A DNA stretch of 64,000 nucleotides from Gymnopus androsaceus JB14 (Eukaryota > Basidiomycota > Agaricomycetes > Agaricales > Omphalotaceae). Location: assembly GCA_009733575.1 (NCBI GenBank), contig ML769493.1, positions 124,001 to 188,000 of the forward strand, given 5' to 3'. The first letter of the stretch is position 1; each line of letters begins with the position of its first letter. Position numbers and translations under genes: made by a program. The notes under the pieces were generated by a model. The model did no database searches, was not told the DNA's origin, and worked only from the letters and a program-made list of their open reading frames with translations. Below, piece by piece: positions 23,461 through 34,609 of the stretch.

Positions 23461-23898
23461 TGTTGTGATGTACTTTGGTTGTACTGGATGGCACTTAGGG
23501 ACCTGTAATTAACGGTTATGGTCTCAGCACCAGTACAAAGTAGCGGTCTGTATTGTATTACCTGTAATTAACAGTTACGGTCTGATACAATATGTAAGTA
23601 ACAGAGTGAATAAGTAAAGTTAGTGAGCTCACCTCAGTGCCAGTACAAAGTAGCGGTCTGAGGTGAGTCAATTGTAAGTACTCATATATAAGTAATTCTA
23701 ATAGGGGTTGTTGTCGTGTCAGGTCATGAGCGCGGAAGAATAACTAGGCAAAACAAGAGGTATAGGTACTTGGTCCATGTTTGTAAGTAAGAGTCCATAA
23801 ATATAAGTAACTGACCATGTATGAGAATAAGAAATCCAACAAATATAGCAGAAGCTGGATACCAGCTAAGAGCCTCCTTATCCCACCGAACATCAACA
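23461..23898 (-). mobile_element. 5' LTR of the minus-strand copia element
   Basis: Lies immediately upstream of gag on the minus strand. Proposed ends TGTTGATGTT (at 23898) and CATCACAACA (at 23461) are the usual short inverted LTR termini; about 438 bp. A TTATATATGAG motif (near 23690) can serve as TATA box. Between the LTR and the gag ATG there is a primer-site-like GGTTATTGGGCCC stretch (23447-23460). The outer border is inferred. Confidence 0.5.
23551..23667. repeat. two perfect hairpins sharing a GGTCTG-ended core inside the LTR
   Basis: TATTGTAT/ATACAATA (23551-23558/23585-23592) encloses a core ending ACAGTTACGGTCTG. CTCACCTCAG/CTGAGGTGAG (23628-23637/23658-23667) encloses TGCCAGTACAAAGTAGCGGT. 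Extra unpaired copies of both cores lie at 23513-23550. The layout recalls the hairpin array at 18966-19266. Confidence 0.7.
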
Positions 23899-24776
23899 CA
23901 ACCCAATCTATTGATTAGAGCAATGTATGTGGAAGGAAGAAGAAGAACTAAGGTTACATAAGCACTGGAATGACAGTTAAGCTGTCAGTGAATCTATAGT
24001 GATTACAACTCAGCATGCAAAAAAGTAACTGGATTTTTTATTTTTAGCCCATATAGTTGTACAACCCATGGCTTTGTGTAAGCCTAAGATTATTGTAGCA
24101 GACTCAGATTCATTCCATCCTATCCTAATACTCATCTAGAGTCCTGATTTATGCTGTATCACCCTCTATGTCATGTCCATTAACATTTTGGTGGGAAAAT
24201 AGCCAATTCCAGCATTTGACAGAAATTGTTGTCAGATTGTCAGGGTAAAATGTATATAGCAGCTTATTCATGCTATGGAGGCTGGAGAGGACATCCAAAC
24301 AGGTACCTTTGACCAAATGCAAATTATGCAATACTGTGTTTTCCAAGGTAATAGTCATGTAAGTAAAAATCTGGTCACTTTTTCACATGCTGAGTATGAT
24401 ATCAGATAAATGCCCTCTTGTATCTTGATTGTGTCTCACTCAAATTTCACTGTGAATCATTTTAACGAATTTTAGAAGCACTGTATACTTGTAATAGAGT
24501 TGCAGGTCCACTTGGCAGGGCAGGTACTTAATTTTACAAGTCTCTAATAAGTCACAGGGAGTTGATACCCGGGACTCAATTTCAGCACTGTGTTGATGGG
24601 CCTGTGAAATTCACTATTGAGTTGATGCCATTCCTATGAAATCCATTGCTCTCTACACATTCTACAGCAGTCTACAGCAATCTATAGCACCTCATAGCAT
24701 CCCACAACTCTGTACAGAGAGGGACCTTGCTGTAGACTCTATAAGTGCTGTGGGTTGAAGGTTCTGTACAGAATAC
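23899..24776. other. non-coding spacer
   Basis: No gene seen. A run of CTACAGCA/CTATAGCA/CTCATAGCA direct motifs occurs at 24640-24710 and a partly inverse counterpart near 24730. Confidence 0.45.
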
Positions 24777-24863
24777 AGTGACAGCAAAAAGTGATGAACC
24801 ACTCTCCCACTTAATTCAATTCAATACTGAATTAAGGGTGGTTCATCGCTTTTTGCCATCACT
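24777..24863. mobile_element. 87 bp perfect-foldback element
   Basis: Arms 24777-24802 and 24838-24863 are inverted with two mismatches (AGTGAYRGCAAAAAGYGATG) and the loop itself forms a 9 bp stem (CTTAATTCA/TGAATTAAG). Almost the whole length can fold into one hairpin. No coding capacity. Confidence 0.65.
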
Positions 24864-25192
24864 ATACCTATGTTTTTGCTAATGGACCATTACTCAAACT
24901 CAATTCTAAAATTGTATGGCATTGAATACAGGTTTTGCTGATGTACCCTGATCCGCAAGCCAAATATAAGTGGATTCCTTGCGGTTAGGATGAGTTGATA
25001 CCAAACAATGCAGATGGCCCAAAACCAGTGGAAACATTTTTAAGGCTTTGCTCAGTGCGGCATTCCATTTGGGGACATTGATGAATGTTGGTAGTAAATA
25101 GATCATATAAATCTGCAACTTGGAGAAGTTCATACTCAATATAGGATGCAGAATGCAGCTAAGCTCACTCACTAGAAAGCTCATTGCCAAAG

Positions 25193-25862
25193 TCACACCA
25201 AAAATGGACAAATTTCTGCTGAGCAGAAACTTGACCAGTGATTAGATATATCAATAATATTTTGGCACTATAGAAACATACAGTGAAATTTATGTATTCA
25301 TTAGTATTAAAAGCTTTGCTGAAATTTTCCCAATTAGTCCAATATTTAAGTCAAAAGAAAGGACAGCTAATTCATGCTGTACCATATCACTTGAAAGTTG
25401 AGCTGAATTTTGAAGATTCAACACAACTTAAATATACACCAATATATGATATTTCTACTGCTCCTTCAGGAGCAATGAAATGTGCATGATAGCTCAGATT
25501 TCTGCTCAGCAGAAAGACCCACCAGATGCATTTCTGCTGAGCAGAAATATGAGATATCATGAGTGTTTTCATTGCTTCTGAAGGAGCAGTAGAGATGTCC
25601 TATATCAGGGTATATTCAAGTTGTGCTGAATCTTCAAAATTCAGCTCAATTCTTAGGTCGTTTGATATGGCATGAATCAGCTGTCCTTTCTTTTGACTTA
25701 AATATTGGACTGATTGGGAAAATTTCAGCAAAGCTTTTAATACTAAAGAATACATAAATTTCAGTATATGTTTCTAACTTTCTATAGTGCCAAATATTTA
25801 TTGATATATCTAATCTATAGTCAAGTTTCTGCTCAGCAGAAACTTTTCCATTTTTGGTGTGA
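25193..25862. mobile_element. 670 bp foldback element with four internal palindromes
   Basis: Arms of about 300 bp, starting TCACACCAAAAATGG and ending with its inverse, meet at a centre near 25520. The palindrome TTTCTGCTSAGCAGAAA occurs four times, at 25213-25229, 25499-25515, 25528-25544 and 25827-25843, i.e. near both ends and twice at the centre. No ORF and no clear target duplication found. Confidence 0.7.
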
Positions 25863-26340
25863 GTATCAACTGTAAACAAAGTGCTCCGCTGCATTATATC
25901 TTGAACCAGGCATATTGGCATGTACTGTGTAGTAGTGTTCCATTATGTTTAAAGGAGAAAAAAGTTGGATGCATCTACGTATATCAGTGAGATGTGATAG
26001 CCCGATTGCCACCCAACTGCCAACTCTTCCGAAGTATCCGGAAACAGCCTGCCTCAACCTGCCTCACACTTTTATTTACTTTCCTCCAACTGAGGACACA
26101 TCAGGGTGCTTACCCTGCTTTGAGATCATAACCAGAAAAAGTGACACATTTCAGCGAATCCTTAGTCTCCCGTAGGCAGACTCGAATACAAATGACAATC
26201 CGTATGGATGTATCTGTATAGAGTCTGCTAGTAGGCAAGCCAGCACTGCAGCTCAAGGAAAAGTCTTATGTAAATATAGGTCACTGCCACCGTTGGTCCA
26301 TTGGATCCTTATGGGCGCTCAATTGCATCTTTACTTTCTC

Positions 26341-28432
26341 ATGTCATCGAACGTCGCGTTCACGTCCATCGAGGGCATAAATACTGTTAATTCTATTGTC
26401 AAGAAGCTTATACCTAAGTGGAAGGATGGTTTGCGCAAAATCCAGCTCTTTTTATACCGAAAAATTCTCAATCTCAAAGACGTATTTGCTATCGAGGCCA
26501 CTGGTGGTGGAAAGTCTGCGCTTTTTGGCATCCCAGTCCTGGTACACCTCAAGATCTCTCAGAATCCGAGCTTATATCCAAAGTTCACTGTCCCAATTTG
26601 CTCAGATCCCATTGGAGTTGTAGTCACGCCAACGAAAGGTCTGGCTAGCAATATAGTGCGTGTTGTGTAGTTCCGTTCTGTTCATTAACTGATTACTTCA
26701 TTTTTAGGTCAAGCAGCTTAAGAAGGACTTTAATATTGACGCATTCGCCTATACTTCCGAAAATCTTTCCGCTAAACAAAACGCTGGTGCCAATATTATC
26801 AAAGAAATCACATCCTGTCAGTATCACATCATTTGCGTCGACCCGGAACACCTGCGTGAATGGGAGTGGTATCTGATCTCTAACGCCTCACTATTCTGTC
26901 AAAACCTCATCTTTGCATACGCCGAAGAAGGTCATGTCATCAATGAATGGGGTCTTTCTTTCCGACCTTTATTTTGACATATAGGGTCTTTCTTCCGTGG
27001 CCATTTCCCCTCTAACATCTCTGTCTTCTTCGATGACTGCAACTATGCAGCCTGGTCCTCCTGCTCATCTCTGTTTGCACAACTCTGGGATTCTCTGGTT
27101 CACAATTTCATCTAATCCGCCAATCAAATGAACGTCCCAATACGAAAATCATTGTGCATACTCTCACATCTGCCATTGGTGGTACTGAATTCCCCCAACT
27201 TATTCCATATCTCAACCAACGACGCAAGACTGTTATTCACGTCCGAACCATCGATCTTGGCTATTCGAATCTTCATGTTTCTATTCAAACTAACTCCTGC
27301 ATCTTTGAACCCTCTACGACGTATGCACATATATAACTCACTAGCATCTGAAAGCTACAATGAGAAGACTATCGAACTTTTGGATTCTGATCCTCGCTGT
27401 CAAATAGTAATTGCGACCAAGGCCCTCTCACTTGGTATCCATGCGGAAGAACTTCGAGATAGCATTGCTGTGGGAACTTCTGATACTCAGGATAACAGGA
27501 AGCAGGATGGTGGACGTGCAGGATGGAAAGAGGGTGTAATTGCTTGTAGAATTATATTCACAACAACAACAGAGCTTAACAAGGTCAATAAGATTGTCAA
27601 AGGTGCGCAATTATAATTGTTAAAGCCTAATTTACATTTCTAATAGTGTTTATGCTTAGCATCTGGGGAAGTATCGGTTGCTGCTGTCTCAAAGGTTAAG
27701 CAGACAATGAAGGCCAAGAAGGAAATGAAAAGACTGCTTGATCCAGCTAAGGTTGTCTTTCTATCAGAACAGTTCTGTCGGGTGGCTTGCAAGAACGTCA
27801 TTTACGATAACCCTCCCATCGAAACTTCATGTATGGACTGTATACAGGCCAACTGCCCTATTCCCTGTGATCTCTGCTCTTCCCGCTACCACATTCTGGA
27901 AACCAAGTTCCCTCCCTCTAATGACAAAACAGCTCTCCCTCCTTTCATTCTACCAGAAACAACAACGAAGAAGCGCAAACCACGGAAGAAGGCTGACAAA
28001 TTGAAGGAAAACGAACTGGAGGAGGCAAAACTGGCTCTTATTACATATGAGCAGCTCTATGCTGAAGAACGACTTGTTGCTCCTCATCGCTACCGTCCTC
28101 GCTCACTCTACTTTCCGAAAGCTCTCTGGGATGCCATAGCTGTAGAACTCCTGAAGATCAAGTCTCAGGCTATGCTGAATGTGATTCTAGCATCAAACGA
28201 GTGGTCGTTCATTGAATCGCAGGGCTCAAACCTGTTCGAACTCATCTCTTCACTGCAAACCACGCTACTCTCACGACATCGTAAATCAAAGCCGAAAAAA
28301 TCCACCAAAAAATCCAGAGAAGTATCGGAATTGTTGGATGGTCTCTCTGATGTTGATGAATTTGTTGAATCCACCCTTCCAGCCAAACAAGCTCCACTAG
28401 TCCCTGCTGAAAATCAACCACATGCTAAATGA
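26341..28432 (+). pseudogene. orphan RecQ-like DEAD/DEAH helicase, decayed
   Basis: From ATG 26341 the protein has Walker A EATGGGKSALF and motif Ia VVVTPTKGLA. After a good intron (GTGCGT..TTTAG, ending just before 26709) comes VKQLKKDF and a motif II region where DEAH-type residues read AEEGHVINEWG. Downstream the frame breaks several times: LTATMQPG lies in one frame and HLIRQSNERPN in another. Motif VI-like GGRAGWKEG is preserved. The 27707-28432 part is open for 241 codons, with a Cys-rich cluster (CMDC, CPIPCDLC) and a Lys-rich segment. The loss of the DEAH acid residues and the frameshifts indicate a dead gene. Such helicases are scattered multi-copy genes in Agaricomycetes. Confidence 0.7.
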
Positions 28433-28626
28433 CAGCCTCGTTGACCTCAGCAGTCTCTGGCACAGGCTGAGTCATACTATGCTCGCCCAGTTGCGAAATC
28501 TTATTGAAATTGTGCTCAAGATGTTCCAAATCAGAATGCATTACCTCCTGAAGGAAACCAACGACGTTCAGCTCGATTGCAGAGAAATTAATGTGTGTAT
28601 TTCATTATTACTGGTACTATTGAGCG

Positions 28627-29292
28627 CTAACTATTCCATGTCAGATTCCTGCTCATATTCTTCAGTTCATCAACAATGAATTCAATTGCCTTTTCAAGGC
28701 GCTTGGAATCTGACATCTTAGATGGATGGACAGGTGGACGTGAATGAGAAAAAGTCGGATTGGCATATGACATCCACAATTGATGTTCAAGGCCCACAGC
28801 TGATGGTTCTAGAGATTCAGAATTTGGCAAGGAAGTATGACCAAATTCAGTAGCGGAATGAGGGCTGGGGAAAGTATCGGAAGCTCTGGAATGAGAACCC
28901 ATTGTTCTCATGTCAGAAATAGTTGAAATGGATGGAGTGACCGGACTCAGTAGGAATGCCGATGGCATTAAGGGTGAAGGAGGATTTCTCGGTGCAGTAG
29001 ACGTGTATTGCGATGCATTAGAGGGCGTTGAAGGGATGGTTGGAATGGATAAAGCAAGATTTTTTGTGACACGACAACCAGGCTTGCGAGGAGGAGGCAT
29101 CAGCTCTTCTGAGTGCAAATTTGGGTGCCAAAATCCATGTTCCACCCCATGAGCTCCTTCTACAGCTATTTCTTCTCTTCTCAGAGGATCCTGGCACTGA
29201 GATGCATTCGATGGTTGAACTATTAGGTGTATAGGTGTTTCTGGCGCAATTGCTGGTGATTTCCGGAGATTTTCTCGGGCAAATCCATCCAT
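28627..29292 (-). CDS. hypothetical protein, 221 aa
   Basis: Uninterrupted frame from ATG 29292 to a stop at 28627, convergent with the helicase remnant. It is Ser/Pro-rich and probably mostly disordered; only the C-terminal part (SDSKRLEKAIEFIVDELKNM) looks helical. No domain recognised. It may be a companion gene of the helicase repeat or a chance ORF. Confidence 0.4.
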   Translation of the reverse strand: MDGFARENLRKSPAIAPETPIHLIVQPSNASQCQDPLRREEIAVEGAHGVEHGFWHPNLHSEELMPPPRKPGCRVTKNLALSIPTIPSTPSNASQYTSTAPRNPPSPLMPSAFLLSPVTPSISTISDMRTMGSHSRASDTFPSPHSATEFGHTSLPNSESLEPSAVGLEHQLWMSYANPTFSHSRPPVHPSKMSDSKRLEKAIEFIVDELKNMSRNLTWNS

Positions 29293-29945
29293 CGTGAATT
29301 AGACAGGTCAAAAACAAAGTTTCAATTGATTTGGTGCGAATACAAGTGCAGGAGCGCGAGATAACGAGCAGGTACACGGCAGTAAATTGGTACGCATTGG
29401 TGGCAATGCACCAATCTTATATAATCGAAATCTTTGAGCTGCATTGCCCCCGTGGGAACTAGCAGACTCTATATACACACATCCGCAAGGATCGTCAGTG
29501 TATAACAAGACGCTTAGAGGAGACTAGCGAATCCTAGCAGCTAAGCTCTGCAATCACTCTCTTGATTTCATCTCTCTCTCTATTTCCGAAGTCGAGTGCC
29601 TGTTATTTTATGGAAATTCGAAAGAGTGGACTCCAAGGAGCTATCTGAGATACAGATATTTCATCAAATTGGATGGACATTGGACACAGGTAGGGGTTAC
29701 GGGTCTGATGCTGAGCCACATACTGATACATAGCCGCATAGGAGGATACCAGGAAAATAGCAATTATCTGTCATGAGGATGTCAATATTGTGAAAGGATT
29801 TGAGTAGGTAGAACAACTAGTGCTTGCTTTGAAGCATGCTACGCAGTACATACACAAGTGAGATGGGGTTCTGAGGGTATGACCGGGAAGAATACATGGT
29901 ACCTCATTCATAAGAAAATTGAATGAGGTAGTACGGAGCACCAAG
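29293..29945. other. non-coding spacer
   Basis: No gene recognised; CT-rich segment at 29560-29590. Confidence 0.5.
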
Positions 29946-30953
29946 TACTTATATTTAGTGCTGCCGCAAGGTGGGGTACCTTGGGCCCTGAACTTACCTC
30001 ACCTCACCTTGGTTCTATAATAGGCAATCAAGGTGCCGAGGTTTGATCACCTTGTGACCTTGCCTTGACCTTGGTTCTTAATTTGGATGCCATCGCGTTT
30101 ACATCCTTTTCTTCATACTTCCAACTACTCTACCACAATAAAATTGTTTTCTGTCAATCTCAGTCCTACGCGACTCAAATCTCAAGTCTCAAAACAATGT
30201 GGAGCTTGGTTTAAAGGCTGATATAATCATCTCAGGATTATACTAGTCATATACATAAAAAGCAAAGTAATACATATACTGTAGATATTTCTCCTTGTCC
30301 GAATTGAAATTTGTGATGCAACAATCAAAATAAATAAAATGATTCCGAAAGTAGAAATCCTGTGCCTGGGTGTGCACCAGGCACGCCCACTTGTCTTCTT
30401 TACCTTTTTTTCACTTGTTATGGTGGAATATCATTACTCTAAGGACAGGTCTCTAATACTTAGACCTTATAATGGACTTCTGGAACTTGCTCGCGCTGCT
30501 CGGCTCACCACTGATTGGCCTGATCATTCATTCAATTCTGATGTTGATTCGGCCAATGCTTTTGGTAGATACTTACCCCAATCAGATCAGCAGCCTCTTC
30601 CTCTATGTATCTCGTTCTTTGAGATTCTTGCTTATACCATGATAACAATCTGCGCTGTTCCCGTGGGCGCTTCCCTTTTCGGAACTCTTTTATTTATTTT
30701 GATCGTTGCGTCACAAATTTCAATTCGGACAAGGATTTCCGAAACTGCTGTAATGACCAGTACATACTCAAATATCTAATGTGAAGACTTCGATGCAATT
30801 TATAAGGAGCTGTGCAAGGCCGAGTCCATATTCGGAACATTACCTCGAGTTACCTCGGCAAGGTCATCAACCTTGCCTCGCCTTGACTCCATCGAGGTAC
30901 CGAATCCCTCACCTCGGTCTCAGCTTGGTCTCAGCTTGCGGCAGTACTAAGTA
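29946..30953. mobile_element. about 1 kb TIR element rich in CCTTG/CAAGG and ACCTC/GAGGT
   Basis: The left end TACTT..AGTGCTGCCGCAAGG and the inverse of the right end TACTTAGTACTGCCGCAAG match. Next to each end lie long runs of CCTTG, CTCACCT, GAGGT words (29970-30080 and 30815-30930). The middle holds one 146-codon open frame (30339-30779) with a hydrophobic C-terminal half and no recognised domain. Target duplication not clear. Resembles a non-autonomous DNA element. Confidence 0.5.
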
Positions 30954-31111
30954 TTTTGTCATTGATTTATCGGCTTCCCACACAGACCTGCGTAAGTTAC
31001 TAAGTATGTAATAGCTTGACAGGGTAAAGCGGATACAGGGGCAGTCAGCATGATGAACATCAATCCTTTAATAAAAGCATCTATCAACATCTGTCGCTTC
31101 CTCCCCAACTT

Positions 31112-33588
31112 ATGCTCCTCCCTAGATCTCCCGGCGACCTGTTCACATTTAATGTTACTTTCCTTGCGGTCGGGGGAGTCTTAATTTATCTGTTATGGAG
31201 TAAAGGACTTAACAAGAAGCGGTATGCATCCTTCCCAGGGCCTCCTGGACTTCCCCTTCTAGGGAATGTTCACCAACTTGGCCAACAACAGCACTTGAAA
31301 TACACAGGTGGGTCATCAAACGCATGCGTTCATGGTTAAGTAAATGAATAATTGCTCAACACGAATCCACAGAATGGCATGCTCAATATGGTCCGTAGCG
31401 ATCACCTTCTGATGGTTGGCGCTCGTTAACAAACGACATTTCACTGACAGGTCCAATTATTCAGCTCAATTTCGCCGGGAAGCCCGTATTGGTTGTTGGA
31501 AATGCCAAAATTGCAGCTGATCTTATGGTAATGCGATAGACCTGCTCTTCCTTCGATGAAATTTGAAGTTTATTAACTAGGATCGCCGCTCAGCTATTTA
31601 TTCTGATAGACCCGTAAGTGGCTTGTTTGACTCGCTGCAATCTGAAGGCAGTTTCCATCCTTTTCCTTAGAGATTTATAATGTCATCCGAAATATTGATG
31701 GGTGGAATGAATATGGCGTTTGCTCGGTATGGCGATCGGTATGTTGCTCATTTCCGAGTCAAGCTTTTTGTCTTGTTTTAATGCAGCTATATTTATAGAT
31801 GGAAGCGCATGAAAAGTGCAGCAACTCAGTGCCTAACCTTCAACATTGCACAAGAGTATACGCCATTACAGGAAATAGAATCTTTGTTGTTACTGCGTGC
31901 ACTCATTGATGCGAAAGGTGACGTTGATGGACCAGTTAGAAGGTGAACAGCCACACAACACTTGAGAGTGGATATCTGACCGTTATCTTACAGAAGCGCC
32001 GCAGCCTCTATAATGAAGGTTGTGTACAACTACAACATGAAAGCTGGACATGATCCTGTAGTGGCTCAAATTGAGACCTACGTTGATCGTATGCTGAAAG
32101 CTGCTTTGCCCGGTAAGTAATAATTTCCGAACCCTATATATCTTAGTCAAACGGGCCAATACTCCACAGGCTCCTATATCGTGGACATATTTCCATTCCT
32201 GAATCGTCTTCCAGCCTGGGCCGCAAGCTGGAAAAGGGAGGGTCAAAAGTTTTATCAGAAAGATACACAATTATTCCTTGATCTTGTGAATGATGTCAAA
32301 GCTGGAGTGGTGCGTGTTCAAAAGTTAGGTCCTCAGTGAATGTGTTGAAATGCTACCTCAGGTCTCCGGAATGCAACCAGATTGCTTGGTTAACAAACTC
32401 GTAGATGTCAAGGAACTCAATGCAGTTGAGACAGCATGGTTAGCGGGAACAATGTTGTATGTCTATCCCATTTCACTTTTTTCACTTCTGTGCTCACATA
32501 TGTGGTGCAGTGGCGCTGGAGCAGAAGCTGTGAGTCTCCTAACTTTTCATTCTGGTATCATCCCTTATGACCATAGATGGGAGCAACACTCAGTGTTTTT
32601 GTACTGGCTATGGTCCTTTATCCAGCAGTCCAGGAAAAACTTAGACAAGAACTTTATGTGGCTGTTGGTAAAGATAGATTTCCGAGCTTCCAAGAAATAT
32701 CCAAGAATGTTTATCTCAATGCTGTCATCAAGGAGACCTTGAGGTAGGCTTAGTTTCCAGTGGTTACTTCCTATAATGAATTATTTTCCAGATGGAGGCC
32801 AATGGGCCCTCTTGGTAAGTTTATGCACTTTATTTTGAATAAATCTGGCTCTGATTTTGCTCAAGGCGTTCCACATCAATCCATTAAGGATGATATATAT
32901 GATGGGCACTTCATTGCAGGTAAAAACTGTTTGAAACTATCCTAAATGCTTCTTGACTTTCTTCATTGTTTAGCTGGGACACTTGTAATTCCCAACATTT
33001 GGTAGGATTTTCATCCTCCTTCAGGCTCCATGAAATGTCTCTAATAAAACTGTGAAGGGCAATGCATCATGATGAAGCTGTCTATCCAAAAGCAGAGGAA
33101 TTTAGGCCAGAGCGATATATATCAGACGCTGGATTTCCGATTAATATCCTTGAAACGAAGGACTTGGGTCATCATTCTTATGGATTTGGTCGCCGGTAAA
33201 TACCTTCTACTTTGTGCTTTTTGCTTATTCACTGGGGTACTAGTGCATGCATGGGATACACAGTTGCAAAGTAAGTAACTCTCACTTTTCCTGCCTCTAG
33301 CTGTTAAAATATCTGATTTTCCTTTTAGCAATGCATTGATCATCAATGCAGCTTACTTGACACTCATGTTTGAGATGAAAAAAGCCAAGGATGAATTTGG
33401 CAATGAGATTAGCCCTGACCCATGGGCGTTCTTGGATGAGGGGCTTGCTGTGTAAGTCATATTTATTTCTAGCTATCATTGAGCAATGAGCTGATATTGG
33501 ATATAGCCGTCCTCTCCCTTTCAAATGCCACTTTGAGCCACTATCCAAAGATCTTTTGGCTACTGTCAAGGCCACCGAATCTGTTTGA
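31112..33588 (+). CDS. cytochrome P450 monooxygenase (P450-3)
   Basis: ATG 31112 opens a membrane anchor (FTFNVTFLAVGGVLIYLLW) and hinge FPGPPGLPLLGN. About 17 short exons can be joined without stops to TGA 33586-33588. Landmarks: RRSAIYSDRP, C-helix GDRWKRMK, VDIFPFLNRLPAW, K-helix ETLR, PERF as RPERY, heme loop FGRRACMG joined over an intron, and C-terminal RPLPFKC. Odd point: the I-helix reads GAGAEA followed after an intron by MGATLS, where relatives have GAGxETT, so the conserved acid-Thr pair seems altered. Either the splice site is different or the enzyme is unusual. Convergent with P450-4. Substrate unknown. Confidence 0.88.
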
Positions 33589-34609
33589 ACCATACAACAA
33601 ATTTGACACTTTCTGGAAATCCAAAAGTATCATAAGTATGCTAAATATTGAATGTTTAAGCTGAGCTGCTTAGCGGTATAAAGAAAAACAACCCACACCA
33701 CTAAACAAATAACTACTAAGTACACTTGCTGAATAACCTATTTCCGCAAAGAAATTGGAGCTTAGCATTCTGAAGGGAAATTTTAAACTCTCCGCATTAC
33801 AAGGTCATGAAACTGGTCTACAGGATATGAAGAACTATCTTCATTTTTGCAACTAGTTTGTAGAGAGCATCCAGATCCAGTCAAGACTATACCGGACCGT
33901 CCGAGTGCAACCTAGTCCGTGTACCGCATACGTAGCAATCTGAGCAAAGAATAGTCAATCAAAGGAAAAGATGAAAATGGACAGACTCACTTCTTGCCCG
34001 ATGTTCAGCCACCGTTCATATCTCCATCAGTATGTGGTTTTCTGCTGGAGAGGTGTTTGAAAAATGAAAACCGGATTTGATAGAACTTGAGAACGAAATA
34101 TGAACCTACAAATCAGACCTCAAATTTCGGACGTCAGAAGTAGCAGGCAGCTTGACTTGCTTGAAAAGCTGAGGATCATTTAAAATATCCAAGAAATGTC
34201 ATCATATCCGGGATTTTCGTCTTCCTCCGCCTGCCTCATAAACGTCTCAGATTCATCATATCGTTTAATACTTGATTTAACCTCCTAGATTTTTGACGTG
34301 ATAAAACTTGTTAAGTGTAGGTTATCAATCGAAGGTCAAAACGTAAAATTGCGACAACAGTTGGACAACAGTAAGGAGAGTGAAATTCGGAGACCATCAG
34401 CCTCTTTCGAAAACAATTCCGTGTTCACTAACCTGGTGGCTTTCTTCGTGTCCTCGCTCCCAGTATCCCCCTCCAGTGTTTAGCACGATGTTCGAACGCA
34501 GATGTGTTTCATCGAGGCGAATCAAACCCAATTCAAGGCTCAAATACAGCTAATAGAATTTTATGATTAGTTGAATTCATCCGTAATCTATCAAGTCTCC
34601 TGATTCCTG
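33589..34609. other. non-coding spacer between convergent P450 genes
   Basis: About 1 kb between the two stop codons. No gene or repeat recognised. Confidence 0.55.

Noticed and set aside
30339..30779. 146-codon ORF as a host gene
   Set aside because: No domain, no intron pattern, and it sits inside a TIR-bounded element; left as part of that element.
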